Positions 44,110 through 52,821 of a stretch of 64,000 nucleotides of DNA are shown piece by piece. Below the pieces are notes generated by a model, which did no database searches, was not told where the DNA came from, and was given only the letters and a program-made list of their open reading frames with translations. Every line of letters starts with the position of its first letter. Positions within the stretch are counted from its first letter, which is position 1. This stretch comes from an uncultured Bacilli bacterium (lineage in GTDB: Bacteria; Bacillota_I; Bacilli_A; RF39; UBA660): the NCBI GenBank assembly GCA_910588025.1, contig CAJUQG010000002.1, positions 1 to 64,000 of the forward strand, written 5' to 3'. The position numbers were made by a program, and so were the translations under genes.

Positions 44110-44619
44110 TTATTTCATATGAAGTATATGTTTTATTTTTCCAGCAAAGAATACGAGTCCATCACTTTTTTTCATAGCAATTTGCTTTCCAATGGCTTTA
44201 CCACCAACAGTTAAGGCTGAAATAAATGAAGTAACTAGTACCGTAACCCATATTCCATTTGCATTTAATTTTAAAGTAAGATAAGCTGTTAAAACGGCAC
44301 CCAGAGATCCACTTACAATTCCACAAATATCACCGATTACATCGTTACAAACACTTGATACGACATTTCCATTTCTAAGTAAGGATATTGCTTCTTTTGC
44401 TCCAGCAATTTTTTTGGAGGACATGGCATGAAAACTTGATTCTTTACTTGTTAGCGCTGCTACACCAATCATATCAAATAAGATACCTATAAAAATAACA
44501 AGGGTCATAATAAATAATAATATTACAACATTCATATCACTACAAAAACTAGTTAAAGCACTAAAAATAGCTGCTAAGAAAAAAGATAAACAAAATACTT
44601 TGAATGGCCAATATTTCAT
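44110..44619 (-). CDS. Small membrane protein, CorB-like in some annotations
   Basis: A membrane protein of about 169 residues with two helices at the N-terminus and two or three at the C-terminus. The central loop SSKKIAGAKEAISLLRNGNVVSSVCNDVIGDICGIVSG recalls the DUF21 membrane module of CorB/CNNM magnesium transporters, but CBS and CorC domains are absent. Treat it as a conserved membrane protein of unknown function. GAGGTG supports ATG 44619. It lies downstream of the unassigned RNA gene, past that RNA's terminator. Confidence 0.5.
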   Translation of the reverse strand: MKYWPFKVFCLSFFLAAIFSALTSFCSDMNVVILLFIMTLVIFIGILFDMIGVAALTSKESSFHAMSSKKIAGAKEAISLLRNGNVVSSVCNDVIGDICGIVSGSLGAVLTAYLTLKLNANGIWVTVLVTSFISALTVGGKAIGKQIAMKKSDGLVFFAGKIKHILHMK

Positions 44620-44645
44620 TTCATACACCTCTTTTTATTTTATCA

Positions 44646-44674
44646 AGAAAAAAGATTCTTTTTAAGAACCTTTT
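44646..44674 (-). terminator. Terminator of the unassigned RNA gene
   Basis: A 10-bp stem (44651-44660 with 44664-44673, one G-U pair, 3-nt loop) is followed on the minus strand by TTTTTTT. Confidence 0.8.
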
Positions 44675-45180
44675 AAGCTACAATGGTTTTTGTTGTGGTA
44701 AATTATAAATTAATTTTACGGCTTAGGTCGAGTTGAATTTCTCTACTTTCTACCTTTGGTTACCCGAGGGCGATTTCTCTTTCAAGAAAGCAACTAAGTG
44801 TTACCAGCTTAATTACTCGATTACCACTGAGTCCGCACTTTAATCCTTATAATTATAACATTCTAGAGGTTTTCCCTGACACCCACTATCCAATACTTAT
44901 TCGCTTTTGCAAATACGATTTTGATAATCATCTATTTGATCGGGAATAGACTTTATTCATTATCTCCCACGTATTCACTCACGACATGCACTTTTTTTAT
45001 TTCTTGCGGGATTTTAGGAGATTCATTATATGCCATTATAACTTTCCTAAAATCTTAAATTATATAACCACCCCAACTTGGGCAGAAGAAGCGAATTATA
45101 TAAAGTGCTTTTCATGCAATTGGTAGATTTTTAGCCCTACCTTCATATTGTGTGTGTGACTAGAATAATGCACCACATGA
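44675..45180 (-). ncRNA. Large structured RNA of unknown family
   Basis: A stand-alone transcript of about 485-530 nt, between a consensus promoter and a strong terminator. Its ends can pair (TGTGGT 45177-45172 with ACCACA 44699-44694). Visible local stems include GGTAG/CTACC near the 5' end, TATATAA/TTATATA, GATTTTAGGA/TCCTAAAATC (10 bp, enclosing TTATA/TATAA), TATTTGC/GCGAATA with an AAAA loop, and TTTCT/AGAGAAA. I looked for and did not find the conserved cores of tmRNA (GGATTCGAC, tag ending ALAA), RNase P RNA (GAGGAAAGTCC, ACAGAA), SRP RNA or T-box leaders. It may be a known large Firmicute RNA class I cannot place, or new. Confidence 0.7.
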
Positions 45181-45186
45181 CAATGA

Positions 45187-45215
45187 ATTATACACTATTT
45201 TTACTTTTTTGTCAA
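45187..45215 (-). promoter_or_regulatory. Consensus SigA promoter of the unassigned RNA
   Basis: On the minus strand TTGACA (45215-45210) and TATAAT (45192-45187) are both perfect and exactly 17 bp apart. It is the best promoter seen in the window and implies strong constitutive expression from about 45180. Confidence 0.9.
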
Positions 45216-45244
45216 ATTGAGCTTTGAAAGACCTCAATTTACTG

Positions 45245-45928
45245 CTAATTATTTATTGTTCTTAAAATTCGATTCGATATTTCTTTATGACCTTTATAGT
45301 TTAAATAATAACTATTATTTAATAAAAAGAATTGGGGATTTTCAACTAAATCTTGGATATCAATATAAATGGCTTTATATTTCATGGCAATATTTTTTAA
45401 ATGATCATTGATGCTATTTAATTCATTGTCTGTTATATTATATGCTTTGTATAATCCTAAAATGTAGATTTTTTTGTCATTAAAATTACGGATTAATTTT
45501 ATTAAATGTTCCATATCTTTTTTATAATCTTCAATTTCTTTCGTTGGTATATTTGTTTTCAAAGATGTATTCGCTAGTTCATCTAAACCTAGACCTATTG
45601 TAATAATTTTAGCTTTAGCAAAGGCTTGTTGAATGGGAATATTCATTTCTTCTAATTGGTAATTATTTTCTACACAAGTTATTAAATTTTCAACGGTTTG
45701 ATTCGTTTTGGCAAAACCAGAAATGTATTTTTCTAAAATGTGTTCGGATTCTAAATAGTCTCTTATGTAATCATTATAACTATATCCTTCTACGTTATAA
45801 GCCGTCATACCAGTTGCTAAACCATCTCCTAAAGCTAAGAGATATATGTTATGGTTTTCGTTTTTGCGATAGATAAAGAAAGTTATAAAAATTCCCATTA
45901 TTATGATTAGAATTATCTTTTTTTTCAT
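45245..45928 (-). CDS. SGNH-fold protein with altered catalytic serine block
   Basis: A 227-residue protein with a signal anchor (about 4-20) and an SGNH/GDSL hydrolase fold like YpmR. Block I reads LALGDGLATGMTAYN: the nucleophilic Ser of GDS is Gly. Block III, normally GxND, reads GLGLDEL. Block V keeps the His (NYKGHKEIS), but the D-x-x-H aspartate is replaced. It is therefore probably not an esterase, but a binding protein or an enzyme with changed chemistry. It lies between murA and the unassigned RNA, with its own terminated upstream neighbour. Confidence 0.75.
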   Translation of the reverse strand: MKKKIILIIIMGIFITFFIYRKNENHNIYLLALGDGLATGMTAYNVEGYSYNDYIRDYLESEHILEKYISGFAKTNQTVENLITCVENNYQLEEMNIPIQQAFAKAKIITIGLGLDELANTSLKTNIPTKEIEDYKKDMEHLIKLIRNFNDKKIYILGLYKAYNITDNELNSINDHLKNIAMKYKAIYIDIQDLVENPQFFLLNNSYYLNYKGHKEISNRILRTINN

Positions 45929-45937
45929 AATGCCCCC

Positions 45938-45965
45938 AAAAGAAAAGTAGAGTCTTTTCTCTACT
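45938..45965 (-). terminator. Terminator of murA
   Basis: A perfect 7-bp stem (45946-45952 with 45959-45965) at the murA stop is followed by TTTTCTTTT on the minus strand. Confidence 0.8.
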
Positions 45966-47220
45966 AATTTATGTCAATTAATTCTAATTTAGCACCGACA
46001 TTGGTTAGTTTTTCGACAATTCGTTCATATCCTCTTAAAATATGTTCGGCATCTTGAATCGTTGTAGATCCTTCTGATATTAATCCAGCAATTACTAAGG
46101 ATGCTCCTGCTCTTAAATCAGAAGCTACTACATCTTGTCCTTTTAAGGGTGTAGGTCCTTGGATTTCAATGGTTTGATTTTTCACTTTCATATTTGCTCC
46201 CATTTTATTTAAGTATGGGACATGTCCCATGCGGTTTTCGTATATGGTTTCTTCAAAAATAGAAGTTCCATGGCACTGTGTTAATAAAACACTCATTGGT
46301 TGACCCCAATCAGTGACAAATCCTGGGTAAACTAAGGTTTTAACATTAATTGCTTTTAAATCTTGATGACCATGAATGGTTATTTCATTTTCTAAGATAT
46401 CCATTTCTACACCAGCACTCGTTAATTTAGTTAAAAGAGCATCAAGATGTTTTCTCACTATATTTGTTATTTTTAATTCTTTTCCTATTAAGGATCCTAA
46501 AATTAGATATGTACCAGCTTCAATTCGGTCAGGTAAGACTTGAATGGTGGCTTTATGTAAATACTCTACTCCGGTAATGGTAATTGTATTTGTCCCAGCT
46601 CCAGTAATTTTAGCACCCATGTTGTTTAGGAAATCTGCAACATTTATAATCTCTGGTTCTTTGGCAGCATTTTCAATAATTGTTTGACCTTTAGCTTTTA
46701 CAGCAGCAAGCATTAGATTAATGGTTGCGCCGACACTAGCAAAATCTAAACGAATGGTTGTTCCTTTTAATTCTTCCGCATGAATAATATATTTGTCATC
46801 TTTTTCTTCTACAGTTGCTCCTAGTAGTTGAAAGCCTTTTAAGTGAAAATCAATTTTACGATTACCTATATTACATCCACCAGGAAAGTAGATTTCTACA
46901 TGTTTTTTTCTTCCAAGTAAGGCTCCCATAAAATAATAGCTTGCTCTTAATTTACTCGCTAATTCTTCTTTGATGGTTTGATTTAAAATATTAGATGTAT
47001 TTATTGTTAAAACAGAATCTTGGTCGTTTACTTGACCATTTAATAATTTAATGATATCAATTAAAGCATGTTTATCAGAAATGTTTGGGACATTAGAAAT
47101 CGTTACTTCCTCATCACATAAAATAGAGGCTGGTATTAGAGCCACTGCTGCATTTTTCATGCCAGAAATCGCAATGGATCCAGAAAGCGTATACCCTCCT
47201 TGAATTTTAATTTGTTTCAT
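45964..47220 (-). CDS. murA: UDP-N-acetylglucosamine 1-carboxyvinyltransferase
   Basis: A 418-residue MurA, which adds enolpyruvate to UDP-GlcNAc in the first committed step of peptidoglycan synthesis. The two inverse alpha-beta domains, GMKNAAVALIPA at the N-terminus and the catalytic-loop cysteine in YFPGGCNIGNRKID are intact. The cysteine predicts fosfomycin sensitivity of this copy. A second Firmicute copy (murAB/murZ) is not in the window. Confidence 0.96.
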   Translation of the reverse strand: MKQIKIQGGYTLSGSIAISGMKNAAVALIPASILCDEEVTISNVPNISDKHALIDIIKLLNGQVNDQDSVLTINTSNILNQTIKEELASKLRASYYFMGALLGRKKHVEIYFPGGCNIGNRKIDFHLKGFQLLGATVEEKDDKYIIHAEELKGTTIRLDFASVGATINLMLAAVKAKGQTIIENAAKEPEIINVADFLNNMGAKITGAGTNTITITGVEYLHKATIQVLPDRIEAGTYLILGSLIGKELKITNIVRKHLDALLTKLTSAGVEMDILENEITIHGHQDLKAINVKTLVYPGFVTDWGQPMSVLLTQCHGTSIFEETIYENRMGHVPYLNKMGANMKVKNQTIEIQGPTPLKGQDVVASDLRAGASLVIAGLISEGSTTIQDAEHILRGYERIVEKLTNVGAKLELIDIN

Positions 47221-47286
47221 TTAAACTCACCTCGTTTATTCCTTTTTAATATATAGGAATTGATTCATTTTGTAAAGCTTTTTACT

Positions 47287-47823
47287 TCATTTTAATAAAT
47301 GGGAAAGACCAATTAGTATTAAAAGTAGTGCACCAAAGAAACTGGCATATACTCCTAGTATTTTGTTGGCATATTTTCCAATGAATAATCCTAATAAAGT
47401 AAAAAAGAAACTTGTTATGGAAAAGATTAGCATAGCTAAAAATAAATTATTGGTGATAGCTGTTAAACCAAGGCCTGTTGAGAAAGCATCAATGGAAACA
47501 CCTATTGCAAAGAACAACATACCAGTTAAACTAAAATCAATAGTTTCTTCTTCTTTTACAAATATTTCATAAAGCATTTGTCCAGCGATAAGAATTAAGA
47601 TAATTCCTAGTAAGAAGTTACTGTTTATTTTGAAGAAATTTTGTAGGTTCTTGCCAATTAGAATTCCAAGACATGGCATGATAAAGTGCATTACACCTAC
47701 TATGCTAGATAAAGCAAGACTTTTTTTATTGGATAAGTTACACGTTCCTAAGCCTAAAGAAAGAGAGAAGGTATCCATACTTAATGCAACTGCGATAGTA
47801 AAAATAGTCACTAGTTCAATCAT
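47287..47823 (-). CDS. mntP: Manganese efflux pump MntP
   Basis: A 178-residue membrane protein with six helices made of two repeated halves. Each half carries an acidic signature: ALSMDTFSLSLGLG and GVSIDAFSTGLGL (the Asp residues are the metal site). MntP exports Mn2+. A manganese riboswitch of the yybP-ykoY type is not evident. Instead the ribosome site lies in the 3' arm of a terminator-like hairpin (47824-47859), just after spoIIR. Confidence 0.9.
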   Translation of the reverse strand: MIELVTIFTIAVALSMDTFSLSLGLGTCNLSNKKSLALSSIVGVMHFIMPCLGILIGKNLQNFFKINSNFLLGIILILIAGQMLYEIFVKEEETIDFSLTGMLFFAIGVSIDAFSTGLGLTAITNNLFLAMLIFSITSFFFTLLGLFIGKYANKILGVYASFFGALLLILIGLSHLLK

Positions 47824-47859
47824 AAAAAAAGTCCTCCTACCAAATTATATGGTAAGAGG
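47824..47859 (-). terminator. spoIIR terminator hairpin overlapping the mntP ribosome site
   Basis: A 9-bp stem (47851-47859 with 47833-47841, one G-U) is followed by ACTTTTTTT and the mntP ATG. GGAGG, the mntP Shine-Dalgarno, forms the 3' arm. The element can stop transcription, hide the ribosome site, or both. Confidence 0.7.
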
Positions 47860-47865
47860 TCTAAT

Positions 47866-48375
47866 TCATGATAAATATTTTTCTAAAACATTTTTGACAA
47901 AGAATTGGTATTCAACATTGTCTAATTCCGATTCTTCAGCTTCTAGTAAACATAGTGGCGGAAACATGACACACCACCAATTCTCACCAAGCCCGGTACC
48001 TAAAGTAATGACTAAGGACTCATATTTTCCAGCATCATAAGTAATTCCTTTGTATTCTTTTTCTGGAAATTCGTTCATTCCATAATTCATTTGATAATCC
48101 ACTTGATAATTATCTACAATAGTTTTTAGATTAGGTAGCGAGTTTTGAATTAAATTTTTGGCTTCTTCTTTACTATTCGCTAGGGCCATTAAACGATTTA
48201 ATTCTTTTTCTACTGCTCTTTTAACTTCCATTTTTAATTCTTGGTCTTCCTCAGTATTGCTATTAGCAATTACACGAAAACGAATGGCATCATCGGGAAT
48301 TAAAATTTGTTCTTCCCCATGTAATAAACTATATCCAATTGTGATACAAAATAATATCAAAATAATTTTTTTCAT
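47866..48375 (-). CDS. spoIIR: Stage II sporulation protein R
   Basis: A secreted signalling protein of about 169 residues. It is made in the forespore and triggers SpoIIGA to process pro-sigma E in the mother cell. An N-terminal signal peptide (about 1-20) is followed by FRVIANSNTEEDQELKMEVKRAVE and the hallmark YKGITYDAGKYESLVITLGTGLGENWWCVMFPPLC. AGGTGA before ATG 48375 is preferred to ATG 48396. It lies between the ABC-F gene and mntP. Confidence 0.95.
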   Translation of the reverse strand: MKKIILILFCITIGYSLLHGEEQILIPDDAIRFRVIANSNTEEDQELKMEVKRAVEKELNRLMALANSKEEAKNLIQNSLPNLKTIVDNYQVDYQMNYGMNEFPEKEYKGITYDAGKYESLVITLGTGLGENWWCVMFPPLCLLEAEESELDNVEYQFFVKNVLEKYLS

Positions 48376-48407
48376 GATTTCACCTAAGTTAATCATGGAT
48401 ACTCATA

Positions 48408-50024
48408 TTATTTTTTATTCAATTTATTTTTATTTTCGTAAAATTCAACAATTTTTTTGTCATAATATAAGACTTCTCCTGCCGGAAGAAGTAAGATACG
48501 TTCAATACCAAGTTTGTCAACAAATACAGGATTATGACTAACTAAGAGTATGGAGCCTTGATAGTTTTTAAAAAAGTCGGCGATAAGATTCTGGGTTTCA
48601 TAATCTAAGTGATTGGTTGGTTCATCCAAAAGTAATAAATTGGCTTGCGTTAGTGTTAATTTAGCTAGAGCTAGCCGACTTCTCTCACCTGGGGATAAGA
48701 CTGATACTTTTTTATAAACATCGTTTCCGGTAAATAAGAAAGAACCTAAGTGAGCACGTAACTTTCCTTCACTTAAACCAAATTCTTTTAAGTTTTCTAA
48801 TAAATTTAGATTTGCATTTAATGTTTCATGTTCTTGGGCATAATAGCCAATTTTTGTTTTATCAGAAATTTTGATTGTGCCATTTAAAGGGGTCAGTTGA
48901 TTGGATATTAATTTTAATAGTGTTGTTTTTCCGGCACCGTTTTCACCTACAATTAAAAACTTTTCTCCACGATATATTTCAAAATTTATATTGTTATAAA
49001 GTAAATCTTGATTGTAGCCAAATGAAACATTTTCAACTTTAAGTGGTATGGTACTGCCAATGTTTTCTAAAGTCATTTGTACTTTAACCTTTTTATTGGC
49101 TGGTCTTAGTTCAATTTGATTTGCTAGTAATTTGTTTAACGTTTTTTCTCTAGATTGAGCCATTCGTTTTCTTTTTCCAGATGAATTACTATATAAGTTT
49201 ACAATACTTTTTAATTTAGCTATTTGTTTTTGTTCTTGTTGATATTCGATTGCTAATTGCATTTCTTGTTCCTCTTTTTTTCGCTGGTATGTTTCATAAT
49301 TTCCATTGATTAATTCCATTTTTTTCGTTTTTTTATCAATCCATAATGTTTTCGTCGTTACTTCATTTAAGAATTCTTGGTCATGAGATATTACCAAAAT
49401 CATCCCTGGATAATTTTTTAAATATTCAACAATTTGATCTTTGGTTTCTAAGTCTAAATGATTGGTTGGTTCATCTAATAATAAAATTTCTGGCTTGTTA
49501 TACAATAATTTTGCAAATGCTATTTTAGATTTTTGACCACCAGAACATTCCGCTAGTTTTTGATTTAATAAAGTATCAGAAATTTGGAAGTTTTCAATTA
49601 ATCGTAATAAAATACTGTCAGCTTCGTAATAATCCCAGTAATCTAATTGACTTTGTAAATAAGATAAACGTTTTTTTATTTGAGTATTTTCTGGCTCTTC
49701 AGCCATTTTTAAATATAAGTCATTCATTTCCGATTCAATTTTTAAAATAGGACGTCCACTGACCAAGTAGTCAAAGACCGTAATATTGGTACTTGGCACT
49801 TCATCAGTAATTACTTGTGGCAAATAAGAAATACGATCATTAGGTTTGATTTTAATTTTTCCATAATCAGGAGTTAATTCTTTTAGTAATAATTTAAAAA
49901 AGGTACTTTTTCCAGCACCATTTACGCCGATGATTCCAATATGGTCTTTATCATTTAATTCGATGGTGACGTCATCATAAATTAATTCATCATGGTAAGA
50001 AAAGGTTAAGTTTTTTATATTCAT
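48408..50024 (-). CDS. ABC-F family ATPase (translation factor type)
   Basis: A 538-residue protein with two ABC domains and no membrane segment. Domain 1 has Walker A GVNGAGKST and the signature CSGGQKSKIAFAKLL. Domain 2 has GENGAGKTT and LSPGERSRLALAKL. A charged linker between them (about 235-320) is the ribosome P-site tRNA-interaction motif of ABC-F proteins. It is housekeeping-like (YdiF/Uup/EttA relatives), or it could give antibiotic protection; the linker alone does not decide. It follows prmC after 2 nt. Confidence 0.93.
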   Translation of the reverse strand: MNIKNLTFSYHDELIYDDVTIELNDKDHIGIIGVNGAGKSTFFKLLLKELTPDYGKIKIKPNDRISYLPQVITDEVPSTNITVFDYLVSGRPILKIESEMNDLYLKMAEEPENTQIKKRLSYLQSQLDYWDYYEADSILLRLIENFQISDTLLNQKLAECSGGQKSKIAFAKLLYNKPEILLLDEPTNHLDLETKDQIVEYLKNYPGMILVISHDQEFLNEVTTKTLWIDKKTKKMELINGNYETYQRKKEEQEMQLAIEYQQEQKQIAKLKSIVNLYSNSSGKRKRMAQSREKTLNKLLANQIELRPANKKVKVQMTLENIGSTIPLKVENVSFGYNQDLLYNNINFEIYRGEKFLIVGENGAGKTTLLKLISNQLTPLNGTIKISDKTKIGYYAQEHETLNANLNLLENLKEFGLSEGKLRAHLGSFLFTGNDVYKKVSVLSPGERSRLALAKLTLTQANLLLLDEPTNHLDYETQNLIADFFKNYQGSILLVSHNPVFVDKLGIERILLLPAGEVLYYDKKIVEFYENKNKLNKK

Positions 50025-50026
50025 TG

Positions 50027-50764
50027 TTATGACCTTTCTAAGAAAATAAAGCGATTTCTATTTTGATAATCCATTTCTATGGAAATTTGGTATTCAGGTA
50101 AGAATTTTGTTTTAATTTTTGTAATCGCACTACCTTGATTCATTCCTATTTCAAAGGCAATTAATTGAGGTTTATTTGATAATTTACTAATTTTCTCTAA
50201 TATTATTTGATAAAAATACAAGCCTTCATTTTGCGCAAATATAGCATTTTGAGGTTCATATTTGGTTTCTTCTCCAACTACTTCTTCACTGCTTACATAT
50301 GGGGGATTAGAAATAATGATGTCGTAACCTTCTAATTCTATTTCTTCTATTTTACTATGGATAAATTGAATATTTACTTGATTATGCTGAGCATTTTCTT
50401 TGGCAAGTTTTAAAGCATGAGGATTGATATCAATTGCTGTCATGCTACAATTTAATTTCTTTTTTAGGGCAATAGCAATACAGCCACTTCCAGTACCTAA
50501 ATCAATCATGTTTAAATTTATATCTTGTTTCGATGTAAGACGTTTGATTAATTTATCTACAAATAATTCTGTTTCAAACCGAGGAATTAAAGTGTTTTCA
50601 TTGACTTTGATTAAACAATCATAAAAATCAACATCACCAATTAAATATTGAACAGGATAATTCTGTTTTAGTTTTTTTAAAATAGTTTCCATATTATTGG
50701 GATATTTTTCTTTTAAAAGGTTCCAATCAGAATTGGTTATATTGTCAGGTTTTATCGTAATCAC
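50027..50764 (-). CDS. prmC: Release factor glutamine methyltransferase PrmC
   Basis: A 245-residue methyltransferase that methylates the Gln of the GGQ motif in RF1 and RF2. It shows DLGTGSGCIAIALKK (SAM binding) and the catalytic NPPY. Its neighbour upstream is its substrate gene prfA. The start is uncertain: the GTG at 50764 has a poorly spaced ribosome site, and no ATG follows within the first dozen codons. Confidence 0.94.
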   Translation of the reverse strand: MITIKPDNITNSDWNLLKEKYPNNMETILKKLKQNYPVQYLIGDVDFYDCLIKVNENTLIPRFETELFVDKLIKRLTSKQDINLNMIDLGTGSGCIAIALKKKLNCSMTAIDINPHALKLAKENAQHNQVNIQFIHSKIEEIELEGYDIIISNPPYVSSEEVVGEETKYEPQNAIFAQNEGLYFYQIILEKISKLSNKPQLIAFEIGMNQGSAITKIKTKFLPEYQISIEMDYQNRNRFIFLERS

Positions 50765-50798
50765 CTACTTACTTCATTTCTTTAGTTTTTTATAATAT

Positions 50799-50824
50799 GA
50801 AAAAAGAAATAGGAACTATTTCTT
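50799..50824 (-). terminator. Terminator of prfA
   Basis: A 9-bp stem (50804-50812 with 50816-50824, 3-nt loop) starts at the prfA stop and is followed by TTTTTTC on the minus strand. Confidence 0.75.
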
Positions 50825-51878
50825 ATTCTCCAGCTAATTTTCTTCTTAAATCTTCAGTAATTAAAGCTTCAATTATTGGTTCTACTTCTCCATCCATAAC
50901 GCGGTCAAGACTCATTACAGAAAAATTAATGCGATGATCTGTAACACGATTTTGAGGATAATTATAGGTTCTAATTTTTTCTGAGCGGTCTCCAGAACCA
51001 ATTTTACTTTTTCGCTCACTACCTAAAGCTGACTCTTTTTCTTGATTTAAATTATCAAACAATTTAATTTTCAATAATTTCATCGCTTTATCTTTATTTT
51101 TTAATTGGCTTCGTTCATTTTGACAAGTTACAACGGTATTGGTAGGTAAATGGGTAATTCGTACAGCGGAATTTGAAGTATTTACTGATTGTCCACCAGC
51201 ACCACTACTGTGATATACATCAATTTTTAAATCACTCTCTTTGATTTCAATATCAACATCTTCCACTTCTGGCATTACTAGCACGGTAGCGGTAGATGTA
51301 TGAACTCGACCAGCAGTTTCTGTAACGGGTACTCTTTGAACTCGATGAGCTCCACTTTCATATTTTAATTTAGAATAAACGTTTTCTCCTTTAATCATAC
51401 ATTCGACATTCGAAAAACCACCACTTGTTCCAGCTATTTCATGATTTATTTCAATTTTCCAACCATTTTTTTCTGCGTAATAAGTATACATTCTTAGTAA
51501 ATCTCCCGCGAAAATATTGGCTTCGTCTCCTCCAGCAGCTCCACGAATTTCCATAATGACATTTTTTCCATCATTTTCATCTTTTGGAATTAAGAGAATT
51601 TCTAATTCATGATTTAATTTTTCTAATTTTTCAGTATTTTCAGCTAACTCTAATTCGGCCATTTCTTTAAGCTCTGGATCCGCTATCAAAGTTTTTGCTT
51701 CTTCTATATTAGCCTTGGTTTTCTTGTATTCTTCGTATTTTTCAACAGTTTCTTTTAAATCACTCTGTTCTTTGGATAGTTTTTTTACTTTATTAAAATC
51801 TGACATTACTTCAGGATTCATTAATTCTTTTGCAATAATATGATATCTTTCTAATATCGATTCTAATCTTGTTTCCAT
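50823..51878 (-). CDS. prfA: Peptide chain release factor 1
   Basis: A 351-residue RF1, which reads UAG and UAA. The codon-recognition region is ESGAHRVQRVPVTETAGRVHTST and the hydrolysis motif is GAGGQSVN. Domain 3 is almost identical in protein and closely similar in DNA to that of RF2 at 21553-22672, which is unusual for these ancient paralogues. The gene precedes prmC, the standard prfA-prmC pairing. A terminator at the stop separates the two and must be read through, or prmC has its own start signal. Confidence 0.96.
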   Translation of the reverse strand: METRLESILERYHIIAKELMNPEVMSDFNKVKKLSKEQSDLKETVEKYEEYKKTKANIEEAKTLIADPELKEMAELELAENTEKLEKLNHELEILLIPKDENDGKNVIMEIRGAAGGDEANIFAGDLLRMYTYYAEKNGWKIEINHEIAGTSGGFSNVECMIKGENVYSKLKYESGAHRVQRVPVTETAGRVHTSTATVLVMPEVEDVDIEIKESDLKIDVYHSSGAGGQSVNTSNSAVRITHLPTNTVVTCQNERSQLKNKDKAMKLLKIKLFDNLNQEKESALGSERKSKIGSGDRSEKIRTYNYPQNRVTDHRINFSVMSLDRVMDGEVEPIIEALITEDLRRKLAGE

Positions 51879-51911
51879 GGATTCTTCATCCTTTCTTATT
51901 ACCTTGAAATT

Positions 51912-52334
51912 TTATAAATTTTCGTTTTCTTCATCTTCATCGATTACTACAAGATCTTTTAAATCTTCGTCACGGTCTTCTTCTTCGTCTTCATCATAGA
52001 AGTTATCATTCTCTTCATCTGGTTCTTCTGTTTCAGTTTCTTCGACAAAGACTTCGTCATCATCTTCATCGATTACTACTTTTTCACTGTGTTTTTCTTT
52101 TAAATCCCAGTAACCGTCAGCAAGCATCGTAAATCTTTTATCAGTCGTTAAGATTTCAAAGAAATCAGCAATGCGTTCTTCAAATTCTCTATCACTTAAT
52201 CCTAAAAGGTCGCATACTTTTTTAAACAAATCATTAATTTTCATTTTTTGATTAGCATCTTGTAATATTAAATGTGCTAAATCATCATAACTCATTAATT
52301 CTAATTCTTCTTTTGAAATATCTTTTAATTTCAT
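51912..52334 (-). CDS. rpoE: RNA polymerase delta subunit
   Basis: A protein of about 140 residues. The HARE-HTH domain (about 1-80: YDDLAHLILQDANQKMKINDLFKKV) is followed by a long acidic, disordered tail of Glu and Asp. Delta recycles RNA polymerase and displaces RNA; it is specific to Firmicutes. GGGAGG before ATG 52334 decides the start. Confidence 0.94.
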   Translation of the reverse strand: MKLKDISKEELELMSYDDLAHLILQDANQKMKINDLFKKVCDLLGLSDREFEERIADFFEILTTDKRFTMLADGYWDLKEKHSEKVVIDEDDDEVFVEETETEEPDEENDNFYDEDEEEDRDEDLKDLVVIDEDEENENL

Positions 52335-52479
52335 TTTTATTCCTCCCATAAAAAATCGTCTATCATAGGTTATAAACCAATTTATTTTATACGATATTTT
52401 TTAATTTATTATTCTTTTTATGATATTTTTCATAATCATTCTACGCCATTATATGCAATAATTGTGCATCTGTCTATCC

Positions 52480-52821
52480 TTAATTGTTAAAATTAATCAT
52501 TATTTTACTTTTTTCGTCTTCTGTTTCTATTACATAGTGAATTTCTATGGTATTTTCAGAGTCGTTCCAATAAGAATCATCGACAATAATATCAAAGTCG
52601 CCAGAAATTTCTTTCAGTTGATAAGTGCATTTTTCCTTTTCTAAATCAATGGTAAAACAAAATTCATCCGATTCTCTTTGAAAAATTTTATGAGTGCGAT
52701 TAAGGTAGTGGTCAAAGTTTTCTAGCTTAAAATGAATTATATTATTTTCGATATCATAAGGAAGATGCTTTTCCTCCAACATAATTTGGTCATTTTTTAA
52801 GAGTTTTATGTCTAAAAACAA
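52480..52821 (-). CDS. Possible DUF1934 (YwiB-like) protein
   Basis: A 113-residue protein predicted to be nearly all beta strand and acidic, which fits the calycin-like barrel of DUF1934/YwiB. ywiB lies near rpoE in Bacillus, and here it is directly upstream of rpoE. I see no decisive motif, so the family call rests on shape and position. Confidence 0.45.
   Translation of the reverse strand: MFLDIKLLKNDQIMLEEKHLPYDIENNIIHFKLENFDHYLNRTHKIFQRESDEFCFTIDLEKEKCTYQLKEISGDFDIIVDDSYWNDSENTIEIHYVIETEDEKSKIMINFNN

Noticed and set aside
44953..45036. A 27-codon ORF starting MAYNESP with AGGAAAG before it
   Set aside because: It lies inside the structured RNA, and its ribosome site and early codons form the arms of a 10-bp hairpin. 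The peptide resembles nothing known. Kept only as a remote possibility.
44675..45180. tmRNA, RNase P RNA or SRP RNA
   Set aside because: No GGATTCGAC, no tag ending in ALAA, no T-arm, no GAGGAAAGTCC or ACAGAA core, and no SRP loop could be found on either strand.
47824..47865. yybP-ykoY manganese riboswitch upstream of mntP
   Set aside because: The gap is only about 40 nt and shows one terminator-like hairpin without the conserved riboswitch loops.
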